From: an uncultured Pseudorhodoferax sp.
GTDB lineage: Bacteria > Pseudomonadota > Gammaproteobacteria > Burkholderiales > Burkholderiaceae
Reading direction: 5' to 3'
Assembly: GCA_913776795.1 (NCBI GenBank)
Contig: CAJYRH010000045.1
Span: 1-7,083, forward strand
Length of the DNA stretch: 7,083 nt
Shown here: one piece after another, positions 6,361 through 7,083 of the stretch
How positions within the stretch are numbered: position 1 is the first letter of the stretch
Layout: the number at the start of each line of letters is the position of its first letter
Notes under the pieces: model-generated
Told to the model about the DNA's origin: nothing
Seen by the model: the letters and a program-made list of their open reading frames with translations, nothing else
Database searches by the model: none
Translations under genes and position numbers: made by a program

Positions 6361-6492
6361 CCACCCCGTTCGGCTGGCGCACTGCGTGTAGCCAGCCCAT
6401 CTTCCTCCGGGGGCGCACCCGGCGGTCCGGCAGAGCCGGCCCCGCGGGTGCGCTCGCATGGCCTGCTCCGCGGCCTTCGGTGCCGCTGCGTG
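6361..6492 (+). repeat. Hairpin-rich intergenic repeat, copy 2 (fliQ-fliR gap)
   Basis: Second copy of the 132-base element seen at 4822-4953, here starting 8 bases after the fliQ stop. Visible inverted repeats: GGCTGGC 6372-6378 with GCCAGCC 6391-6397; a 9-base perfect stem GCGCACCCG 6413-6421 with CGGGTGCGC 6445-6453, enclosing CCGGC-AGA-GCCGG at 6427-6439; and GCGGC 6470-6474 with GCCGC 6482-6486 around a possible UUCG loop. The main stem's sequence differs from copy 1, but pairing is preserved in both arms. The C-rich/G-rich hairpin of copy 1 is weaker here. The element's conserved ATG at 6458 happens to be in frame with fliR. A short frame (6355-6495) across it has no ribosome site and is not called as a gene. 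Confidence 0.8.
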
Positions 6493-6532
6493 TGAGCCGG
6501 CAGCGCAGACTGCGCAGGGCACGCCGAGCGAC

Positions 6533-7083
6533 ATGATCACCTTCAGCGAAGCACAGCTGGTCGCCTGGATCTCGCCGATCCTGTGGCCCTTCCTGCGCGT
6601 GCTGGCGCTGTTCACGGCCATGCCAATCGTCTCCATGCGCGCCGTGCCGGTGCGCGCGCGCGTGGCGCTGGCCTTCCTCATCGCGGTGGCGGCCCAGCCC
6701 ACGCTGGTGGGCCAGCCCGTCATCGGCATCGACAGCCCCCAGGCGCTTGGCGCGGTGGTGCAGCAGGTGGGCATTGGCCTTTCCATCGGTTTCGCGGTGC
6801 GGCTGGTGTTCACGGCCGTGGAACTGGCCGGTGAACTGGTGGGCCTGCAGATGGGGCTGAACTTCGCCGCCTTCTTCGATCCGGCCAGCAACGCGCAGGT
6901 CAGCGCCGTGTCGCGCTTTCTCGGAACCATGTCGATGCTGCTGTTCGTCGTGGTCGATGGTCACCTGATGGTGCTGATGGCGGTGGTCCGCAGCTTCGAT
7001 GCGTTCCCTGCGGACGGGAACTTCCTCGATTCGCTGGCGCGGCTGCAGATGCATGGCCTGGGCCGCGAGATCTTCGCCAGTGC
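6533..7083 (+). CDS. fliR: Flagellar export-gate protein FliR, 3'-truncated by the window edge
   Basis: FliR is the single-copy subunit that closes the FliP5-FliQ4-FliR1 export gate. About 183 of the usual 260 or so residues are present, and the frame is still open at base 7083. The N-terminus MITFSEAQLVAWISPILWPFLRVLALFT (6533-6616) is typical, followed by IVSMRAVPVRARVALAFLIA, GIGLSIGFAVRLVFTAVELA and the conserved GLQMGLNFAAFFDPASNAQV region. The SRFLGTMSMLLFVVVDGHL helix follows. I chose the ATG at 6533 because family proteins begin just here, although only a weak GAG (6525-6527) precedes it. An in-frame ATG at 6458 inside the repeat would add 25 residues (MACSAAFGAAACEP...) with no resemblance to FliR. 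The 179-base gap to fliQ makes this the least tightly coupled of the export-gate genes here. Confidence 0.96.
   Translation, partial: MITFSEAQLVAWISPILWPFLRVLALFTAMPIVSMRAVPVRARVALAFLIAVAAQPTLVGQPVIGIDSPQALGAVVQQVGIGLSIGFAVRLVFTAVELAGELVGLQMGLNFAAFFDPASNAQVSAVSRFLGTMSMLLFVVVDGHLMVLMAVVRSFDAFPADGNFLDSLARLQMHGLGREIFAS

Noticed and set aside
4822..6492. Insertion sequence, integron or CRISPR explanation for the repeats
   Set aside because: There is no transposase or integrase gene, no target-site duplication that I can see, and only two diverged copies separated by genes rather than a regular repeat-spacer array.
6355..6495. 46-codon frame across repeat copy 2 (begins MSPPRSAGALRV)
   Set aside because: Same reasoning: no ribosome site, no conserved protein between the copies beyond what shared DNA gives, and it ends just past the repeat.

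Overview
The window is one continuous stretch of a flagellar gene cluster, all on the + strand. It begins inside fliI and ends inside fliR. The order is fliI (5' end cut off), fliJ, fliK, fliL, fliM, fliN, fliO, fliP, fliQ, fliR (3' end cut off). The DNA is very GC-rich, and the proteins are standard proteobacterial flagellar proteins. The gene order (an export ATPase block running straight into fliLMNOPQR), the base composition and the style of the intergenic repeats suggest a betaproteobacterium, most likely a member of the Comamonadaceae (Acidovorax/Delftia-like). That assignment is inferred from memory of such genomes, not from a search.

Layout: bases 1-2700 hold the export ATPase FliI, its coiled-coil partner FliJ and the hook-length ruler FliK. 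Bases 2701-2814 are a 114-base gap containing an AT-rich patch that may carry a promoter. Bases 2815-4816 encode FliL (stator-associated membrane protein) and the switch/C-ring proteins FliM and FliN. Bases 5009-6353 encode the export-gate proteins FliO, FliP and FliQ, and FliR starts at 6533. Most junctions are very tight: fliI-fliJ 5 bases, fliJ-fliK and fliM-fliN 11-base overlaps, fliL-fliM 12 bases, fliO-fliP and fliP-fliQ 4-base ATGA overlaps. This fits one translationally coupled transcript.

Two junctions break the pattern: fliN-fliO (192 bases) and fliQ-fliR (179 bases). Each gap holds a copy of the same 132-base, hairpin-rich repeat, starting a few bases after the upstream stop codon. 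The copies diverge in sequence, but several stems are kept through paired changes. This is the only part of the window that goes beyond a conventional flagellar operon. I see no mobile element genes, CRISPR, tRNA or rRNA.

Together the genes build the flagellar type III export apparatus (FliI/J ATPase complex, FliO/P/Q/R gate), control hook length (FliK), and make the motor switch and its stator link (FliL/M/N).
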